Below, piece by piece: positions 21,236-31,154 of a DNA stretch of 64,000 bases. Source of the DNA: Myxococcales bacterium (lineage in GTDB: Bacteria > Myxococcota_A > Polyangia > Polyangiales > Houyiibacteriaceae); contig JAOTXX010000003.1 in NCBI GenBank assembly GCA_029862185.1, forward strand, positions 1 through 64,000, written 5' to 3'. Positions within the stretch are counted from its first letter, which is position 1, and the number at the start of each line of letters is the position of its first letter. Below the pieces are notes generated by a model. It was not told the DNA's origin. It saw only the letters and a program-made list of their open reading frames with translations, and searched no databases. The translations under genes were made by a program, and so were the position numbers.

Positions 21236-21847
21236 TTAGCCTTCGAGCTTGGGCTTGATGACCTCATCGATGAGCCCGTACTCTTGCGCTTCTTCGGCGG
21301 ACAGATAGCGATCGCGTTCGGTGTCTTCCTTAATGCGTTCGGTGGTCTGGCCTGTATGCTTGGCCAGGATCGTGTTCATTTGTTCACGAAGTTTCAGAAT
21401 CTCTCGCGCATGGATTTCGATGTCGGTCGCTTGACCGCGAATCCCACCGAGCGGTTGGTGAATCATGATGCGGCCATTGGGCAAACACTTGCGCATTCCG
21501 GTCGTGCCAGAGGCGAGAATCCAAGCGGCCATCGATGCGGCTTGGCCCAGGCAGACGGTCGACACCGGTGATCGAACGTACTGCATCGTGTCGTAAATCG
21601 CGAGCCCTGCTGTAATCGAGCCACCCGGGCTGTTGATGTACAAAGTGATCTCTTTGTCGGGGTCGTCGCTCTCGAGAAAAAGCATCTGAGCGATGATCGC
21701 GTTGGCGACGTCGTCGTTGACCTCGGTGCCGAGGAAGATGATGCGGTCCTTCATCAGGCGGCTGAAGATGTCCCACTGTCGTTCGCCGCGGTGCGTCGTT
21801 TCGACGACCCAAGGCATGTACATCTGCGCGATCGTAGGCTCGCTCAT
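21236..21847 (-). CDS. clpP: ClpP serine protease subunit
   Basis: Tetradecameric peptidase core of ClpXP. 203 residues. The catalytic triad is Ser105 ([10 protein letters not shown]), His130 ([10 protein letters not shown]) and Asp179 ([12 protein letters not shown]). The N-terminal axial-loop region and the hydrophobic docking surface segments are present. There is little or no propeptide ([16 protein letters not shown]). Its ATG overlaps the trigger-factor stop (ATGA), giving translational coupling with tig. Confidence 0.97.
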   Translation of the reverse strand: MSEPTIAQMYMPWVVETTHRGERQWDIFSRLMKDRIIFLGTEVNDDVANAIIAQMLFLESDDPDKEITLYINSPGGSITAGLAIYDTMQYVRSPVSTVCLGQAASMAAWILASGTTGMRKCLPNGRIMIHQPLGGIRGQATDIEIHAREILKLREQMNTILAKHTGQTTERIKEDTERDRYLSAEEAQEYGLIDEVIKPKLEG

Positions 21848-23187
21848 GACTCTTCCCCTTCGTCTTCGGCCGATTCGTCCTTTTGGGTTTCAGGCTGGAC
21901 TTCGGGCTTGGGCCGCTCCCCTTCGTTGATTTTGGCACGCCCGGTGAGCAACGCCATGACCTTCTCTTCGAGGAGCTGCGATTCGAGCTGGTCGCGCTGG
22001 GCCTCTTGGTGGTCGGCGCGGACCTTGGCCACGTGCTTGCCGGTCCGCTCGGCGATCTCTTGGAACTTCGCGTCCAGATCGGCCTCGGTGACCTCGATGC
22101 CCTCCTGGCGCGCCAGCGACCCGAGCAAAATGCCTGCCTGCACGCGGCGCTGCGCACGCTCCTCGATTCCCGAGAAGAAGTCGGCACCCGGCGCGCCTTG
22201 CTGCCCCGCCATCTGCATGAATTGAGCCATCTCGTACATCATCATCTGCTGTTGCTGCTGCACCATCGACGGCGGAACCGGGATGTCATTGTGTTCGATC
22301 AAGCTGTCGATCAGCTGGTCTTTGAGCTGAGCATCACTCTGCTGCTTGGCGTTGCTTTCGAGTCCCTCCCGGATCTTGAGCCGCAGCTCGAGGAGCGTTT
22401 CGTAGTCGCCGCAGTCCTTCGCGAACTCGTCGTCGAGCTCGGGCAAGAGCTTTTCGTGAAGCTGCGTCGCCTTGATGGCGAACTCGGCGGTCTTGCCTTG
22501 GAGGTTCGGGTTCGGGTGGTCGTCTTCGAAGGCGACCTGGACCGTCTTCTCTTCGTCCGGTTGCATCCCGAGCAGCCCTTCTTTGAGGGCCGGTAGCAGA
22601 TGATCGTCGTTGATCTCGACCTGGCGGCCTTCGGCCCCGAGGTCATCCTTGGCTTCGCCGTCCACCGAGACCGTGTAGTCGATCGTGATCAGGTCGCCTT
22701 CTTTGGCCCCGCGCATCGGGTCCGGAACCTGAATCTCGGCGTGTTGGTTTCGGAGCCCTTCGACTTCGGCGTCGACGTCTTCGTTGGGGATTTCAATTGG
22801 CGCCTGCCAGGCTTCGAGCTCGTCGATCGCGACCTGGTCGATCTTCGGTCGCACCTCGACCTTGGCCTTGAAGGTGAGCGGCTTGCCTTTCTCGAGCGCG
22901 GGCGCTTCGTCCATTTGCGGCTGGGCGACGATGTGGAGCTCGTGCTCCTGCACCGCCTGCATGAGGCCCTGTTCGACCAGGGTGCCCGTCACCTGCGCAG
23001 CGGCTTCCCGGCCGTACACTTGCTTCAGCACATCCCTCGGCACCTTTCCCGGACGGAAGCCGCGAACGCGGGCGGTCTTGCCGATCTCCTTGTAGGTGTC
23101 GTTGAGGTCCTTTTGGATGCGGTCCCACGGCACTTCGACCGTAACCTCCACAAGGACGGGGCTGATCTCGCGAATTTCAGATTGCAT
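21844..23187 (-). CDS. tig: Trigger factor
   Basis: Ribosome-bound chaperone and peptidyl-prolyl isomerase. 447 residues. The ribosome-binding loop region is present as [19 protein letters not shown] (about 39-57; family signature GFRxGKxP). The FKBP-like PPIase domain follows ([20 protein letters not shown] region) and then the long helical C-terminal arms, including a [19 protein letters not shown] stretch. The tail after about 410 is acidic. It heads the conserved tig-clpP-clpX-lon group and follows a dCMP deaminase by 53 bases. Confidence 0.95.
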   Translation of the reverse strand: MQSEIREISPVLVEVTVEVPWDRIQKDLNDTYKEIGKTARVRGFRPGKVPRDVLKQVYGREAAAQVTGTLVEQGLMQAVQEHELHIVAQPQMDEAPALEKGKPLTFKAKVEVRPKIDQVAIDELEAWQAPIEIPNEDVDAEVEGLRNQHAEIQVPDPMRGAKEGDLITIDYTVSVDGEAKDDLGAEGRQVEINDDHLLPALKEGLLGMQPDEEKTVQVAFEDDHPNPNLQGKTAEFAIKATQLHEKLLPELDDEFAKDCGDYETLLELRLKIREGLESNAKQQSDAQLKDQLIDSLIEHNDIPVPPSMVQQQQQMMMYEMAQFMQMAGQQGAPGADFFSGIEERAQRRVQAGILLGSLARQEGIEVTEADLDAKFQEIAERTGKHVAKVRADHQEAQRDQLESQLLEEKVMALLTGRAKINEGERPKPEVQPETQKDESAEDEGEES

Positions 23188-23240
23188 CGGCTTTTAGGGG
23201 GCTGGACAGGCGCGGTTCGTACAGCCGGGGCGAAGAGCCG

Positions 23241-23690
23241 TCAAGGTGCAGCCTTGGGGGCCGCCAACTCACGGTGAAGCTCCACCAGCTCGATGCCCAG
23301 CGTCTGCGAGACCTCGAAGATCCGCTCGTCCCGATAGAACTCTTCGAAGATGATGCGCTTGATGCCGACGTTGCAAATCGCCTTGAAGCAGCTCCAACAT
23401 GGGGACGCGGTGACGTAGATCGAGGCGCCGTCGATGCGGGCGCCGTTTTTGGCGGCTTGGATGATCGCGTTGACCTCGGCATGGATGGTCCGGACGCAGT
23501 GGCCGTCGACCATCATGTGGCCGACCTCGTCGCAATGCGGGAGGCCGCGGACCGAGCCGTTGTAGCCCGTGGAGAGGATCGTCTTGTCGCGGACGATGAC
23601 GGAGCCGACGTGCTTGCGGGGGCAGGTCGAGCGACTGGCGACCACCACGGCGATATCCATGAAGTATTGGTCCCAGGAGGCGCGGCCCAT
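23241..23690 (-). CDS. dCMP/deoxycytidylate deaminase family protein
   Basis: Zinc-dependent deaminase of 149 residues that would convert dCMP to dUMP for thymidylate synthesis. The zinc and catalytic residues are His70-Ala-Glu72 in TIHAEVNAI and Cys98/Cys101 in SPCWSC. The N-terminal SRSTCPRKHVGSVIVRDKTILSTGYNG matches the ComEB/dCMP-deaminase group. A further HCDEVGH motif (His52, Cys53) resembles the second zinc site seen in phage and ComEB enzymes. Same strand as, and 37 bases after, the metalloprotease gene, so it is likely in the rnj operon. Confidence 0.88.
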   Translation of the reverse strand: MGRASWDQYFMDIAVVVASRSTCPRKHVGSVIVRDKTILSTGYNGSVRGLPHCDEVGHMMVDGHCVRTIHAEVNAIIQAAKNGARIDGASIYVTASPCWSCFKAICNVGIKRIIFEEFYRDERIFEVSQTLGIELVELHRELAAPKAAP

Positions 23691-23727
23691 CGGCCTTTCC
23701 TAGCTTGGGGTGTTCCCAACGACAACC

Positions 23728-25101
23728 TCAATAGACGAGACTGGGGCGGACCTCCGGCGGAGGCGGCCGGTTCTTGAGGCTGCGAGCGAAGGAATTGAAG
23801 TCACTCCGAGCCGGGCGGTGCAGCCGGTGCGGCAAGCCCCTGACGATGAGGACCGCACGACCTTTGCGTTCCACCCGAGCGCTCGAGTCCTTGGGGGAGA
23901 CCGAGCGGGCTGCGGCGAAGGCCTCTTGGGCATCCAACTCGCTGTCCCAGCTGGTCCACCAGATGACGGCCGTCTTTTCGTTGCGCTGATAGACCGCGAG
24001 TTGATCACCTGCCCAACCGGCGGCCGCCTGCTCATGGGTGCCCGAGGCTCGGCCTTGCCCGAGGTACACGCTGAGCTCCAGCTCGCCGAGCGTATCTTCC
24101 TCGATTCGATCGAAGCCGGCGGCGACGAGCGCTTGGCACTTGGGAATCTCGATTGGTTCGGCCCGCTCGCGGGCGAAGTACTTGTCCGGGTGCAGCACCT
24201 GCTCGGTCGTCAGAGGGGGGCGGCGGTGTGCGTTGTTCACCGCGGGCCACCCTCCGCGCCCTTGAACGGCTGCCATGAATTGGAGCCCACGCAGATACGG
24301 CGCCACCAACGTCACCCGCAGGATCGCTGGCGCATCGTCGAGCTTCTCGCCGCGCACGAGCGCGTCGAGGTCGACATAGTCCCCCATCTGCTGGATGCCG
24401 GCCGTCGCAGCCGACAGCGGGATACCCTGCTGACGAAGCGCCTCGGCAAGCATCGCCAAGGTGGCGTCGCCTTCGACGACGGCGCGAAAGGCGTTGTCGG
24501 CATCCGCGGCGCGCTCCTTTTGATACGACTCGCCCAGTCCGAGGCGCTGATCCTGGAGGGCGTGGACCAGCTCGTGGACCAGAACCAGCTGCGCTTCCTG
24601 AGCTTGCTCGGGGCCGAAGGACCCGGCCAAGCCTGCCATTACGTCGTCGCGAATGACGAGTCGCCCGGTGTCCGGATCGTAGTAACCGATGACCTGCTCG
24701 CCGAGGACCCCTGCAAACATGCTGTAGAGGTCCTCCTCCGCATCGAGGAGCCCCAGCGCGCCATAGACGAGCCTCGCGCGCTCGATTTCTTCCTCTTCGA
24801 TCTGCGATCGCAGGCTTTGCGCGATCGCATCGCCGTCTTCGATTTCAATCATCACCCGGCGCCGAAGCTTGAGCTGCCGTACCGACTCCGCGGCACGAAT
24901 GAGGTCCTCGACCGCTGCGCGCTCCTTTTGGGTTGCGGGGCGCGCGACGCCAGCGGGCGCTGCGCCGTCCGAGGGGGGCTCGGTCGGCGCGACGATGGCG
25001 GGTTCGGAGGAGACGAGCTGCGGGCTCGGCTCCGGTTTGACGTGCCCGTGGCAGCTACTCAGGACCAGCGCAGCGACCAACCAGGCGACCCATCGGCTCA
25101 T
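23728..25101 (-). CDS. Zinc-metalloprotease-like lipoprotein (HExxH)
   Basis: Predicted 457-residue envelope protein. MSRWVAWLVAALVLSSC gives a lipoprotein signal cleaved before Cys17. A Pro/Ala/Glu linker is followed by a helical domain and the metal motif HELVH at 176-180 in LVLVHELVHALQDQ. A likely third zinc ligand is the Glu of VVEGDATL (208-215). The C-terminal third is beta-rich with no motif I know. The pairing HExxH plus EGDA is typical of uncharacterised gluzincin-like families in myxobacteria. The start codon overlaps the RNase J stop (ATGA), so it is translationally coupled to that gene. Protease activity is inferred only from the motif. Confidence 0.72.
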   Translation of the reverse strand: MSRWVAWLVAALVLSSCHGHVKPEPSPQLVSSEPAIVAPTEPPSDGAAPAGVARPATQKERAAVEDLIRAAESVRQLKLRRRVMIEIEDGDAIAQSLRSQIEEEEIERARLVYGALGLLDAEEDLYSMFAGVLGEQVIGYYDPDTGRLVIRDDVMAGLAGSFGPEQAQEAQLVLVHELVHALQDQRLGLGESYQKERAADADNAFRAVVEGDATLAMLAEALRQQGIPLSAATAGIQQMGDYVDLDALVRGEKLDDAPAILRVTLVAPYLRGLQFMAAVQGRGGWPAVNNAHRRPPLTTEQVLHPDKYFARERAEPIEIPKCQALVAAGFDRIEEDTLGELELSVYLGQGRASGTHEQAAAGWAGDQLAVYQRNEKTAVIWWTSWDSELDAQEAFAAARSVSPKDSSARVERKGRAVLIVRGLPHRLHRPARSDFNSFARSLKNRPPPPEVRPSLVY

Positions 25102-26726
25102 GGTTCCCCGTGGACGTCCGCCGTGATCAGCGGGCGCCTTCGGTGATTGTGGACCAAGAACCACCGGGCGGCCTCAATTGCGGCTTCTTCGGCCTCCGCC
25201 GTGGTCGCGAAGCGCCGCCCTTTGAGCCGATTCCGAACGTGCTCGCCAAGCTTTCGCTCGACGCGCAGTCGATCCGCGCCGTTGAAGACACCCCGCGACA
25301 GCACGTGCGGGAGCTCCCGCGGCCGTCCTCCTTTGAGCGACAGCACAACGGTGACCAATCCGGCCGATCCCATCGCGCGTCGCTCGGCGATGACCTCGGA
25401 GCTCAGCGGTCGCATGCCGTCGATGTAGACGCGCCCCGTCGGAACCGTATCGATGACACCGAGCGCGTCCTTCGTGACTTCGAGCACGTTTCCGTTCTCG
25501 ATGAGCTGTGTCTGCGTGATCCCTTCCTCGGCGGCCAGCTCGAGATGACGGCTCCGGTGGTGATGCGTGCCGTGCACCGGAACAAACGCCTTTGGACGCA
25601 GAAGCTGGATCATCGACCGCTGCTCTTCGCGGCTTCCGTGTCCGCTCGCGTGAATTTCTGGATGCCGGTTTCGCGTGACGACCTCGATGCCGCGCCGTTC
25701 GAATCGGTTGACGAGGTCGAAGACGCTGCGCTCGTTTCCGGGAATGGCGCGTGAAGAGAAGATCACCGTGTCCCCTGCTTCGAGGTGCACGCGCGCGTGC
25801 TCGTCGCGGCCCAATCGGGTGAGGGCCGAGGCGGGTTCGCCCTGGGTGCCGCCGGCGAGGATCAGGACCCGGTCGCGGGGCAAATCGTCGACCTCCTCGG
25901 GCGCAACCAAGAGATCATCCACCGACGGAATCAAACCCAGCGCTCGAGCGGTCTCGGTGTGCTTGAGGACCGACATCCCGAGCAAGCAAACCCTTCGGCC
26001 GCGTTCCCGTGCGATCCGCAAGACTGCTCTCAAGCGAAAGGCGTTCGAGGAGAAGGTCGCGACGACGACGCGATTGGGAGAGCGGCTGATCCAATCCTCG
26101 AGAGCCGCTTCGGCGTCGCGCTCGATTCGGGCTCGCCCTTCGACATTGGCACCGGTCGAATCGCTCAAAAGCAGGCGCACGCCGTCGGTTGCCAGCTGCT
26201 CGAGCCGGTGGCGATCGAAGCGCTGGCCCTCGCAGGGATCCGATTCGATTTTGAAGTCCCCGGTGTGGACGACCGTGCCGACGGGCGTATCCAAGATGAG
26301 CCCCGTCGCGTCGGCGATCGAATGGTGCACGGCGAAGCGCTCCACCGAAATCGAGCCGATCTGCTCCTGGCTTCCTGCCGGGCTCACCCGGAGGTCGATG
26401 TTCGTCAAGCGATGCTCCCGCAGCCGATCCTCGATCAAAGCGGCGGCGTAGGGTGGCGCGAAGACCGGGACCGAGAGCTCCTTGAGAAAGTAGGGAAGGG
26501 CGCCAATGTGATCTTCATGCCCGTGGGTGATGACGATCGCCTGGAGGCCTGGGCGCTGCTGCAGAAGCCAGCCGAAGTCCGCGTGGACCAGCTCGGCACC
26601 ATGTTCATCGGTGAAACCGATCCCGCAGTCGATCGCGATCGTCGTGTCGCCGCAGACCAGCGCGGCGCAGTTCATTCCGACCTCGTTGAGCCCGCCAAGC
26701 GGTATGAAGTTCAAACTATCCGTCAT
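25098..26726 (-). CDS. Ribonuclease J
   Basis: Metallo-beta-lactamase/beta-CASP nuclease for mRNA decay and RNA 5'-end trimming. 542 residues from the ATG at 26726, whose next residues MTDSLNFIPLGGLNEVG match the family start; a TTG 15 codons upstream gives a less typical N-terminus. Metal motif HGHEDH at 68-73, HSIAD and TGDFKIE follow, then the beta-CASP region (LLSDSTGAN) and the C-terminal HASGHGS and PVHGTHHH motifs. It is divergent from the OM barrel gene and first in a run that continues into tig-clpPX-lon. Confidence 0.93.
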   Translation of the reverse strand: MTDSLNFIPLGGLNEVGMNCAALVCGDTTIAIDCGIGFTDEHGAELVHADFGWLLQQRPGLQAIVITHGHEDHIGALPYFLKELSVPVFAPPYAAALIEDRLREHRLTNIDLRVSPAGSQEQIGSISVERFAVHHSIADATGLILDTPVGTVVHTGDFKIESDPCEGQRFDRHRLEQLATDGVRLLLSDSTGANVEGRARIERDAEAALEDWISRSPNRVVVATFSSNAFRLRAVLRIARERGRRVCLLGMSVLKHTETARALGLIPSVDDLLVAPEEVDDLPRDRVLILAGGTQGEPASALTRLGRDEHARVHLEAGDTVIFSSRAIPGNERSVFDLVNRFERRGIEVVTRNRHPEIHASGHGSREEQRSMIQLLRPKAFVPVHGTHHHRSRHLELAAEEGITQTQLIENGNVLEVTKDALGVIDTVPTGRVYIDGMRPLSSEVIAERRAMGSAGLVTVVLSLKGGRPRELPHVLSRGVFNGADRLRVERKLGEHVRNRLKGRRFATTAEAEEAAIEAARWFLVHNHRRRPLITADVHGEP

Positions 26727-26835
26727 GGAGGTCCCGGCAGCGGGGCTTACGGCCTCGCTGGCTCTGGTCAAGGCATCGATTGCCCCGTTGACCCGCGTGA
26801 TCCTGGCGTGCTACGCCCCGGACCGCACGGGTTCA

Positions 26836-28899
26836 ATGCGCCGTTTCTTAGCGATTATTTGGGTACTTTCACTGGGGGCAACGTCGGCTGCGGCGCAGGG
26901 GTCGATCGATGCCACGACCCAGGGGGCACGCGGAGCCGCGAACACCGAGGAAGAAGAGGCCCTTTCCGAGAAAGAGGAGGCCTCTCCGGCGCCCAGCCGC
27001 GAGCAAGACCTCCCTCCGCAGCTGCGGGCGCCGACCGTCGAAGGGCTCGAGCTCCCGACGGCGCCTACGAGCAATGCCGACTCGGACGAGGAGTTCGACG
27101 AGGATGCGTTCGACGAGGATGCGATGGCGGCCGACGACGCGAAGCTCCTCGGCATGGCCGAGCCGCCCGCCTCCGATCCGACGCTGGCGAGCTGGACCAA
27201 CCCTCGGCCCGTGTTCTCGCTCGCCGGTTATTTCCGGGTGCGGGCCAACTACATCGACAACTTCTCGCTTCGGCGGATTCCGCTCGGCCCTCCGCTCGAT
27301 CCAGGCGGTAGGCTGTCCGGAGATCCCTTCGGGCGATGGATTCCCGTCGACAACTCGCCCAGCACGGGCGGCAACGGCGTGTTGCCGCAGGGTGGTTGCA
27401 AAGGCGAGCCGGCGTCCCCTGCGAGCCAGGACCAGCGCTGTGACGGAAGCGCGACGCTGCGTTACGCAAATATGCGCCTTCGCTTGCAGCCGACACTATC
27501 GCTGAGCGACAACATCCGCGTCCACATGATGTTGGACGTCTTCGACAACTTGGTGTTGGGCTCCACGCCCGATGTGAAGACGGTCGATCGGTTGGGGCAG
27601 ATCCCAGGCCGTGTGCCGGGCGTTCCCTTCGACAGCCTGACGCAAACGCTCCCGCCCCCTGAGTCGTTCCGAAATACGGTCGGTGACAACATCTACGTTC
27701 GCCGGGCTTGGGGCGAGGTCACGAACAGCACGATCGGCCAGCTTCGCTTCGGCAGGATGGGGCATCAGTGGGGCCTCGGGATGCTCTGGAATGCAGGCGT
27801 CGGGACCAACCAGCTCGACACCGTCCTCGACTCCGACTTCCAGTCCGAAATCGATCGCATTCAGCTCATCGGCAAGTTCAAAGGCATCTTCTTTGGCGTG
27901 TCTTGGGACTTCGCGAGCAAGGGCTACATCTTCGACCCCGTTTCTGAGATCCAGGCGATTCCGATCGATGCGAGCCGCTTGGACGACACGCGGCAGTGGA
28001 GCTTCTTGGTTGCGCGACGGATGGATCCGCTCGCGCAAGAGAAGCGCCTGGCGAGGGGCAAGTGGGTGATCAACGGAGGCGCGTACTTCATCTATCGCTC
28101 GCAGTTTCTTTCGACGGTAGGTGCGCCGTTGCTCGGGACCTACAGCGACGTCGAAAACGCGTTCGTTCGCCGGGACGCCAAGGTCTACATTCCCGACGGC
28201 TGGCTGCAGGTCTTGTGGAAGGATCTGCGGCTCGAGATCGAGTTCGCGGGCGTCTTCGGACAGGTCCAGAACATTGCGCCGACAGAGTTTCCGCCCGCGG
28301 CCGAGGGCGCCAAGTTCAAGCTGCGCCAGTGGGGATTTGCGTTCGAAGGCGAGTACCGTTTCCTCGGGAAGAAGCTTGGCGTCTTTCTCAAAGGCGGCGC
28401 AGCCTCGGGCGATCCCGATGTGGTTGGGCTTTCGCAGTACGAGGATCTCGCGACCCAGCCGGTCGGACAGAAGACGGTGTCGAATTTCGCGTTTCACCCG
28501 GACTACCGCATCGACCTGATTCTCTGGCGCCGCATCATGGGGCGCATCGATGGAGCCTATTACCTGGCGCCGGCGATCAGCTACGACATCATCCGAACCG
28601 ACTTTGGAAGGGTGCTCGGTGCGCGGCTCGACTTCATCTACAGCCGCGCGATGTACCAGCAGCAGACTTATTCCTCTCAGCCGAACCTGGGCGCGGAGAT
28701 CGACCTTGCTATCTACTATCGGACCGAAGACGGGCCGAAGTTCACCGACGGCTTCTTTGCCGCGGCTGAGTTCGGGATTTTGTTCCCGCTCAACGGCCTC
28801 CGCTACCTCGAAGTCGATGGCGTCCGCGAGCCGGGCACCGAGGGTCTCAACATCAGCCGCGCGCTGACCCTGCGACTGATTCTCGGCATCGAGTTCTGA
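26836..28899 (+). CDS. Outer-membrane beta-barrel protein (myxobacterial type)
   Basis: Predicted 687-residue secreted protein. MRRFLAIIWVLSLGATSAAAQ is a clean signal peptide with AxA cleavage. Residues 30-115 are a disordered acidic linker (EEEEALSEKEEA, DEEFDEDAFDEDAM). From about 125 onward come alternating amphipathic strands (SLAGYFRVRANYID, LRYANMRLRLQPTLSLSDNIRV, RRAWGEVTNSTIGQLRFGRM) and a terminal Phe (LILGIEF), the BAM recognition signature. I believe it belongs to the family called TIGR04551, known mainly from myxobacteria, but this is from memory. The long frame upstream of 26836 is antisense to RNase J and is not used. Confidence 0.8.
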   Translation: MRRFLAIIWVLSLGATSAAAQGSIDATTQGARGAANTEEEEALSEKEEASPAPSREQDLPPQLRAPTVEGLELPTAPTSNADSDEEFDEDAFDEDAMAADDAKLLGMAEPPASDPTLASWTNPRPVFSLAGYFRVRANYIDNFSLRRIPLGPPLDPGGRLSGDPFGRWIPVDNSPSTGGNGVLPQGGCKGEPASPASQDQRCDGSATLRYANMRLRLQPTLSLSDNIRVHMMLDVFDNLVLGSTPDVKTVDRLGQIPGRVPGVPFDSLTQTLPPPESFRNTVGDNIYVRRAWGEVTNSTIGQLRFGRMGHQWGLGMLWNAGVGTNQLDTVLDSDFQSEIDRIQLIGKFKGIFFGVSWDFASKGYIFDPVSEIQAIPIDASRLDDTRQWSFLVARRMDPLAQEKRLARGKWVINGGAYFIYRSQFLSTVGAPLLGTYSDVENAFVRRDAKVYIPDGWLQVLWKDLRLEIEFAGVFGQVQNIAPTEFPPAAEGAKFKLRQWGFAFEGEYRFLGKKLGVFLKGGAASGDPDVVGLSQYEDLATQPVGQKTVSNFAFHPDYRIDLILWRRIMGRIDGAYYLAPAISYDIIRTDFGRVLGARLDFIYSRAMYQQQTYSSQPNLGAEIDLAIYYRTEDGPKFTDGFFAAAEFGILFPLNGLRYLEVDGVREPGTEGLNISRALTLRLILGIEF

Positions 28900-28911
28900 G
28901 GCGAGCTCCGA

Positions 28912-29541
28912 TCACTCCTGGAGCAGCGCTTCCGCTTTGGCGGCGAGCCGCCGGCGCCTGCAGCCTTCCGCGAGCACGATGCCCCGAAGCTCCGCCAGGG
29001 CGCGCTGCAGCTCGTCGTTGACGATCATGTAGTCGAAGAAAGGATAGTGCCCGATCTCCTCTCGGGCCTTGTCAAAGCGGCGCTGACGCGATTGAGCGTC
29101 GTCGGAGCCGCGGCCGTCCAGCCGGCGGCGAAGCTCGGCCATCGAGGGCGGCAAGATGAAGACGCCAATGGCGTCGGGAAACTTCTCCTTGATCTGGCGG
29201 GCGCCCTGATAGTCGACGTCGAAGAGCACACCGATCTTTCGCGCAGCCCTCGCGATGTCGATCTCGCTCACGCTCGTGCCGTAGAGATTGCCGTGGACTT
29301 CGGCCCATTCGGCGAAGCCGTTCTCGGCTATGATCTTGCGAAAGGCTTCCTCGGTGACGAAGTGGTAGTCCTGGCCGTCGACCTCGTTGGCACGAGGCTT
29401 GCGCGTGGTGTGCGAGACGCTGAACCGGAGCTCGGGAAACTCTTGGAGCAGCCGTCGGGTCAGGGTGGTCTTTCCTGCGCCCGATGGTGAGCTGATAATC
29501 AGCAAGATGAGATCTGGATCGGTCGACGCAGCGACACTCAT
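28912..29541 (-). CDS. gmk: Guanylate kinase
   Basis: Phosphorylates GMP to GDP with ATP. 209 residues. P-loop SSPSGAGKTTL near 17-27, GMP-binding SHTTRKPRANEVDGQDYHFV, HGNLYGTS, and the LID arginine-rich region ELRRRLDGRGSDD are all present. The C-terminus is slightly longer than E. coli Gmk. It follows yicC by 45 bases in one transcription unit, as in most proteobacteria. Convergent with the OM barrel gene with 12 bases between stops. Confidence 0.95.
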   Translation of the reverse strand: MSVAASTDPDLILLIISSPSGAGKTTLTRRLLQEFPELRFSVSHTTRKPRANEVDGQDYHFVTEEAFRKIIAENGFAEWAEVHGNLYGTSVSEIDIARAARKIGVLFDVDYQGARQIKEKFPDAIGVFILPPSMAELRRRLDGRGSDDAQSRQRRFDKAREEIGHYPFFDYMIVNDELQRALAELRGIVLAEGCRRRRLAAKAEALLQE

Positions 29542-29586
29542 GGAACTCCCCCTCCGATGCGATCCGTATCGCGTCAGCGCAGTCGG

Positions 29587-30462
29587 TCAAAGCACATTCT
29601 GCGCTTGTTCCCTCATTTGCTCGATGCAGGCCTTCAACGCAATCACGTGGGGCGTCATCGTCCCGTCTTGCACCTTGGACCCGATCGTGTTGGCCTCGCG
29701 CGCCATCTCTTGAAGCAGGAAGTCGATGCGCTTCCCGACCGCTGCGCTCGAATTCTCGATCAGTTCGAGCATTTGATCGCGGTGGCTAGCGAGGCGCACC
29801 AGCTCCTCGGCGATGTCAGAGCGGTCCGCCAGCACGGCGATCTCTTGCTCCAGTCGAGAAGGGTCGAGCTCGGCGTCGACACCGGCGAGCAGGGCCTCTA
29901 GGCGATCACGAAGGCGCGTTCTACGGACTTCGAGGAGCTCCGGCACCGCAATCTTCAAGGCTTCGACGCTCGTCCCGAGCTCGACGAGCCGCTCCGTGAG
30001 CTCCTCGGCGAGGGCTGTCCCTTCGTTGTCACGCATGGCCGTGACCGTGGTACAGGCTTCCGCGGCGGCCTGCTCGAGTGCACCGTCGAGCTCATTTTCG
30101 TCGAGGCCGCGAGTGATGACGAACAAGTCCGGCACCGAAGAGAGCAGGGCGAGCGGCAGAGGCTCTTCGGGGTTGAGCGCGTCCCGCAGCGCGATGAGCT
30201 CTCCATAGACCGCTCGCGCGCGATCGACGTCGAGCGTCGGCTGCGGAAGCGTCTGCCCCTCGAACCGCGCCGTGACATCGACGCGGCCCCGTTCGAGGCG
30301 CGCGCGAATCACGCGTTCGACGGTCGGCGCACGGCTTTGGATTCGCGACGGGAGGCGCACCCGCACGTCGAGGAAGCGATGGTTGACCGTGCGGACGTCG
30401 AGCACGACCTGTCCGTCGCCGAGCGCTGCGCGCCCGCTTCCGTATCCGGTCATGCTCCGCAT
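29587..30462 (-). CDS. yicC: YicC/YloC-family endoribonuclease
   Basis: 291-residue YicC family protein; E. coli YicC is reported to be an endoribonuclease acting in small-RNA turnover. Diagnostic features are the N-terminal MRSMTGYGSGRA, VRTVNHRFLDVRVRLPS and the C-terminal KRIDFLLQEMAREANTIGSK, which is nearly invariant. Located between DUF507 (7 bases upstream) and gmk (45 bases downstream). Cytosolic. Confidence 0.95.
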   Translation of the reverse strand: MRSMTGYGSGRAALGDGQVVLDVRTVNHRFLDVRVRLPSRIQSRAPTVERVIRARLERGRVDVTARFEGQTLPQPTLDVDRARAVYGELIALRDALNPEEPLPLALLSSVPDLFVITRGLDENELDGALEQAAAEACTTVTAMRDNEGTALAEELTERLVELGTSVEALKIAVPELLEVRRTRLRDRLEALLAGVDAELDPSRLEQEIAVLADRSDIAEELVRLASHRDQMLELIENSSAAVGKRIDFLLQEMAREANTIGSKVQDGTMTPHVIALKACIEQMREQAQNVL

Positions 30463-30469
30463 GAGATGC

Positions 30470-30982
30470 CTACTCGAGCCCGCGCTTGTGCTTGATCTGG
30501 TCCATCACTTTGGCGTACTCCACCTCGAATGCGGAGGTGCCCTCTTGGAGGTTCTTGATCTTCGAGCGCACTTCGGCGTCGAGGCCTGATTCGACCTCCA
30601 TGTGCCGGCGCAAAACGGGCGTCATCTTCTTCCGCAAGGCGGCGTCGTCCGCGTAGATCTCGATGACGTTGGAGCTGTGGAAGAGCATGTTGAGCAGTTG
30701 ATCGACCAGATAGGGGAGGACTTCATCTTGCTGCGGGAAGCCCATCTCCTTTGCGACCCGCTGCCGCATCCGGCCGAGCTTCGAGTAGCCCAGGCCTTCG
30801 CGTTCCATCCGATCTTTGGCCTCGTCGATCATCTGGCGCTCGCGCCGGACGTACTCCTTGAGCACGGCTTCGAGGTCGAGTCGGACCTCGGCCACTTCCT
30901 CGACTTCGATGTCTTCCCCCGCGGTGAGATCCCGCACCAGGTCGTCGACGATCGGGCCAATTTTTCCTGAATAAAGTCGCAT
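30470..30982 (-). CDS. DUF507 family protein
   Basis: 170-residue helical protein matching DUF507: it starts MRLYSGKIGPIVDDLVRDL, contains EVRLDLEAVLKEYVRRERQ and ends with the family-like repeat of the same arrangement (DDAALRKKMTPVLRRHM, VDEEVRSKIKNL-type LDAEVRSKIKNLQEG). Two similar halves suggest internal duplication. The role is unknown. ATG at 30982 chosen because the family begins there; the ribosome site is weak. First gene of DUF507-yicC-gmk and divergent from the Crp/Fnr gene. Confidence 0.85.
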   Translation of the reverse strand: MRLYSGKIGPIVDDLVRDLTAGEDIEVEEVAEVRLDLEAVLKEYVRRERQMIDEAKDRMEREGLGYSKLGRMRQRVAKEMGFPQQDEVLPYLVDQLLNMLFHSSNVIEIYADDAALRKKMTPVLRRHMEVESGLDAEVRSKIKNLQEGTSAFEVEYAKVMDQIKHKRGLE

Positions 30983-31154
30983 ATTTATGATGCCGGCCCC
31001 GCAGCTGGCGCGAATCGCTTCCGAATGCGGCGACACTAGCGAAGGCGGCCCTTTTGGTCAATACGAACGAAAAAAAGCCCTTTCAAGTGATTTTGTGAAT
31101 CTACGTCTTGACGGTAATCCTGTATTCATGCACCATACCGTTAAGGCTGTAAGT

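Noticed and set aside
26527..26835. N-terminal extension of the outer-membrane barrel protein
   Set aside because: It is antisense to the RNase J start, and a clean signal peptide begins at the ATG at 26836.
31108..31139. TTGACG at 31108-31113 as promoter of the Crp/Fnr gene
   Set aside because: No acceptable -10 lies 16-18 bases downstream (CATACC is 20 bases away), so I do not list it as a feature.
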